In this document: positions 62,131 to 64,000 of the stretch, in pieces | How positions within the stretch are numbered: position 1 is the first letter of the stretch | Layout of the letters: every line of letters starts with the position of its first letter | Assembly (NCBI RefSeq): GCF_002078175.1 | Contig: NZ_MWFK01000001.1 | Coordinates: 434,001 to 498,000, forward strand | Length of the DNA stretch: 64,000 bases | Direction of reading: 5' to 3' | DNA from: Streptomyces sp. M41(2017) | Lineage (GTDB): Bacteria; Actinomycetota; Actinomycetes; Streptomycetales; Streptomycetaceae | The notes under the pieces: model-generated | Database searches by the model: none | Seen by the model: the letters and a program-made list of their open reading frames with translations, nothing else | What the model was told of the DNA's origin: nothing | Position numbers and translations under genes: made by a program

Positions 62131-64000
62131 ATGCCGTCTGTCGGCTACGCCACGCTGCAGGTCATCCCCTCCGTACGGGGCATCTCCGACGAGCTGCGCC
62201 GCCAGCTCGTCGGCCCGGCGGGGGCCGCCGGTGACCAGGCGGGCGAGGACGCCGGCGGCGGCTTCCGCGACGCCTTCACCGGCGCCCTCGCCGCCATCGG
62301 TGTCACGGAGATCGCGGGCAAGATCGGCGAGCAGTTCGTTGACGCCTTCGAGCAGGCGATGGAGCAGTCCAACGTCACCGGCCAGCTCAAGGCCCAGCTC
62401 GGCGCCTCGAGCAAGGACGCGGCGCGGTACGGCAAGGTCGCCGGGCAGCTGTACGCGAAAGGCATCACGGAGGACATCGAGTCGGCGGCCGAGTCGGTCC
62501 GCGCGACCGTGCAGGGCGGCCTCGTCCCGAAGAACGCGACGAAGCAACTGCGCGTGATCTCCGGGGAGATGTCGGACTTCGCGACGTCGTTCGGGACCGA
62601 CCTGAGCCTGCAGTCGCAGGCCGTGTCCGCGCAGCTCAAGAACGGGCTCGCGCCGAATGCAGAGGCCGCGCTCGACGTGATGACGGTCGGGTTCCAGAAG
62701 CTGGGCCCGAACGCGGAGGACATCCTCGAGACGTTCCAGGAGTACCCGGTCCAGCTCAAGAAGCTGGGGCTCGACTCCAAGACCGCGCTCGGCCTGTTCT
62801 CCCAGGGCCTCAAGGGCGGCGCCCGCGACACGGACATCGTCGCGGACGCGCTCAAGGAATTCAGCATCCGGTCGATCGACATGTCCGCGGGCAGCCAGGC
62901 CGCGTACAAGGCGATCGGACTGGACGCGGGGAAGATGTCCAGCCAGATCGCCAAGGGCGGCAAGGGCGCGACCGCCGGCCTGCAGACCGTCCTCGACAAA
63001 CTCCGGTCGATCAAGGACCCGGTCAAGAGGGAGGCCGCGGCCGTCGGGCTGTTCGGCACCCAGGCCGAGGAGCTCGGCACGAGCCTGTTCAAGCTGGACC
63101 CGTCCAAGGCCGTCAAGGCGATCGGCGACACCGGCGGCGCCGCGAAGCAGCTCGGCAAGGACCTGCACTCGGGTCCGGCGTACGAGCTCACGGTGTTCCA
63201 GCGGAGCCTCAAGCAGGCCCTCGTCAACGTCCTCGGCGGGCAGGTCCTGCCGATCCTCGCGCGCGGCGGACGGATCGCCAACACGGTCCTGCTGCCCCCG
63301 CTCAAGACCCTCGCGACGACCACCGCCTCTCTCCTGCTTCCCGCGCTCAAGGGCTTGTGGAAGGGCGGGACGGCGGTCGTCAACTGGCTCCGGGACATGG
63401 GCACCTGGCTCATCCCCATCGGGATCGCCGTCGTCGGGTTCACCACCGCGCTCCTGGCCCAGCAGATCGCGACCGCCGGCGTCGCCGCCGTGTTCGCGGT
63501 CTACCGCGGGGCGATCCTCGCGTGGACCCTTGTGCAGCGCGGCGCGACGATCGCGCAGGCGGCGTTCAACCTGGTGATGGAAGCGAACCCCGTGATCCTC
63601 GTGATCACGGCGATCCTCGCCCTGGGCGCCGCGCTCGTCGTCGCGTACCAGCGCAGCGAGACCTTCCGGAAGATCGTCCAGGGTGCGTGGGCTGGCATCC
63701 AGACCGCCGCCATGTACGTGTGGAACCAGGTCCTCAAGCCTGCGTTCGCGGACCTGATGGTCGCCATCAAGGCCATCGGCGCCGTGTTCGTGTGGCTGTG
63801 GAGCTCGGTGATCCAGCCCGTGATCGGGTTCATCGTCGCCGCGTTCAAGATCTGGTGGACCGCCGTCAAGATCTACCTCACGGTGATGGGCGTCATCTTC
63901 TACGCCCTGGGCGCCATCGCGGTCTGGCTCTGGAAGAACGCCATCTCCCCGGTGATCAACTGGATCATCGCCGGGTTCAAGCTGTGGTGGGCCGCCGTAC
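62131..64000 (+). CDS. Tail tape measure protein (5' part; runs off the window)
   Basis: The frame is open for 623 codons to the window edge. It starts YATLQVIPSVRGISDELRRQ. A TP901-like helical region contains EQSNVTGQLKAQLGASSKD. Later come hydrophobic helices (WLIPIGIAVVGFTTALLAQQ) and Trp-rich repeats of about 35 residues (VWLWSSVIQPVIGFIVAAFK, IWWTAVK, then VWLWKNAISPVINWIIAGFK, LWWAAV). It sets tail length and is ejected during infection. Repeats of this kind are usual in actinophage tape measures. Confidence 0.92.
   Translation, partial: MPSVGYATLQVIPSVRGISDELRRQLVGPAGAAGDQAGEDAGGGFRDAFTGALAAIGVTEIAGKIGEQFVDAFEQAMEQSNVTGQLKAQLGASSKDAARYGKVAGQLYAKGITEDIESAAESVRATVQGGLVPKNATKQLRVISGEMSDFATSFGTDLSLQSQAVSAQLKNGLAPNAEAALDVMTVGFQKLGPNAEDILETFQEYPVQLKKLGLDSKTALGLFSQGLKGGARDTDIVADALKEFSIRSIDMSAGSQAAYKAIGLDAGKMSSQIAKGGKGATAGLQTVLDKLRSIKDPVKREAAAVGLFGTQAEELGTSLFKLDPSKAVKAIGDTGGAAKQLGKDLHSGPAYELTVFQRSLKQALVNVLGGQVLPILARGGRIANTVLLPPLKTLATTTASLLLPALKGLWKGGTAVVNWLRDMGTWLIPIGIAVVGFTTALLAQQIATAGVAAVFAVYRGAILAWTLVQRGATIAQAAFNLVMEANPVILVITAILALGAALVVAYQRSETFRKIVQGAWAGIQTAAMYVWNQVLKPAFADLMVAIKAIGAVFVWLWSSVIQPVIGFIVAAFKIWWTAVKIYLTVMGVIFYALGAIAVWLWKNAISPVINWIIAGFKLWWAAV

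Overview
The window looks like Streptomyces (or a very close actinomycete): very high G+C, frequent GTG/TTG starts, leaderless-looking promoters, many 4-base ATGA/GTGA gene overlaps, a WhiB protein, an IdeR/DmdR-type iron box and a widespread Streptomyces extragenic repeat. It falls into two parts, chromosome (1 to about 22.75 kb) and an integrated prophage (about 22.75 kb to beyond 64 kb).

Chromosomal part (1-22.7 kb). Mostly housekeeping or accessory genes in short units: a DUF1992 protein; two related proteins sharing a C-terminal motif; a 14-TM DHA2 drug exporter with a winged-helix-like tail; a PG-binding membrane protein; a HAD phosphatase bracketed by two perfect inverted copies of a 133-bp sequence that look like a MITE; a TMEM165/GDT1 transporter behind a yybP-ykoY (manganese) riboswitch; a secreted HNH nuclease; a PhoD phosphatase; an FAD/NAD(P)-binding protein; a DoxX protein behind an iron box; a DedA protein; DUF2277; a ketopantoate reductase; a MarR-MFS-isochorismatase operon with a candidate operator; a VOC protein; and small unknowns next to the tRNA.

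Phage left end and immunity (22.7-26 kb). The 3' half of a tRNA-Val(TAC) gene on the minus strand lies directly beside decamer repeats (probable arm sites) and a tyrosine integrase. This is one attachment junction; the intact tRNA should lie beyond the right edge of the window. Next come a small conserved protein, an XRE-type repressor facing right-going regulators, a 12+12 bp inverted repeat and a duplicated 20-bp operator-like sequence.

Early region (26-46.7 kb). A tightly overlapped operon of small proteins, many with Cys pairs. It includes a replication initiator-like protein whose gene carries iteron-like repeats and a perfect DnaA box, a triple-HTH/HNH protein, a WhiB-Lsr2 fusion and a DUF6011-DUF4326 protein. 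After strong terminators and a divergent control region (21-bp perfect palindrome plus three GGTGACACACC repeats) comes a five-gene plasmid/ICE-like membrane module with a NERD nuclease, threaded by repeated GGATGCG motifs.

Late region (46.7-64 kb). Behind a double terminator and a promoter lie a repeat-built tail fibre, HNH, small and large terminase, portal-MuF fusion, prohead protease, HK97 capsid, head-tail connectors, Ig-like major tail protein, tail chaperones with a -1 frameshift, and the start of the tape measure. This is an HK97-type siphovirus. Lysis, tail-tip and right attachment genes are outside the window.
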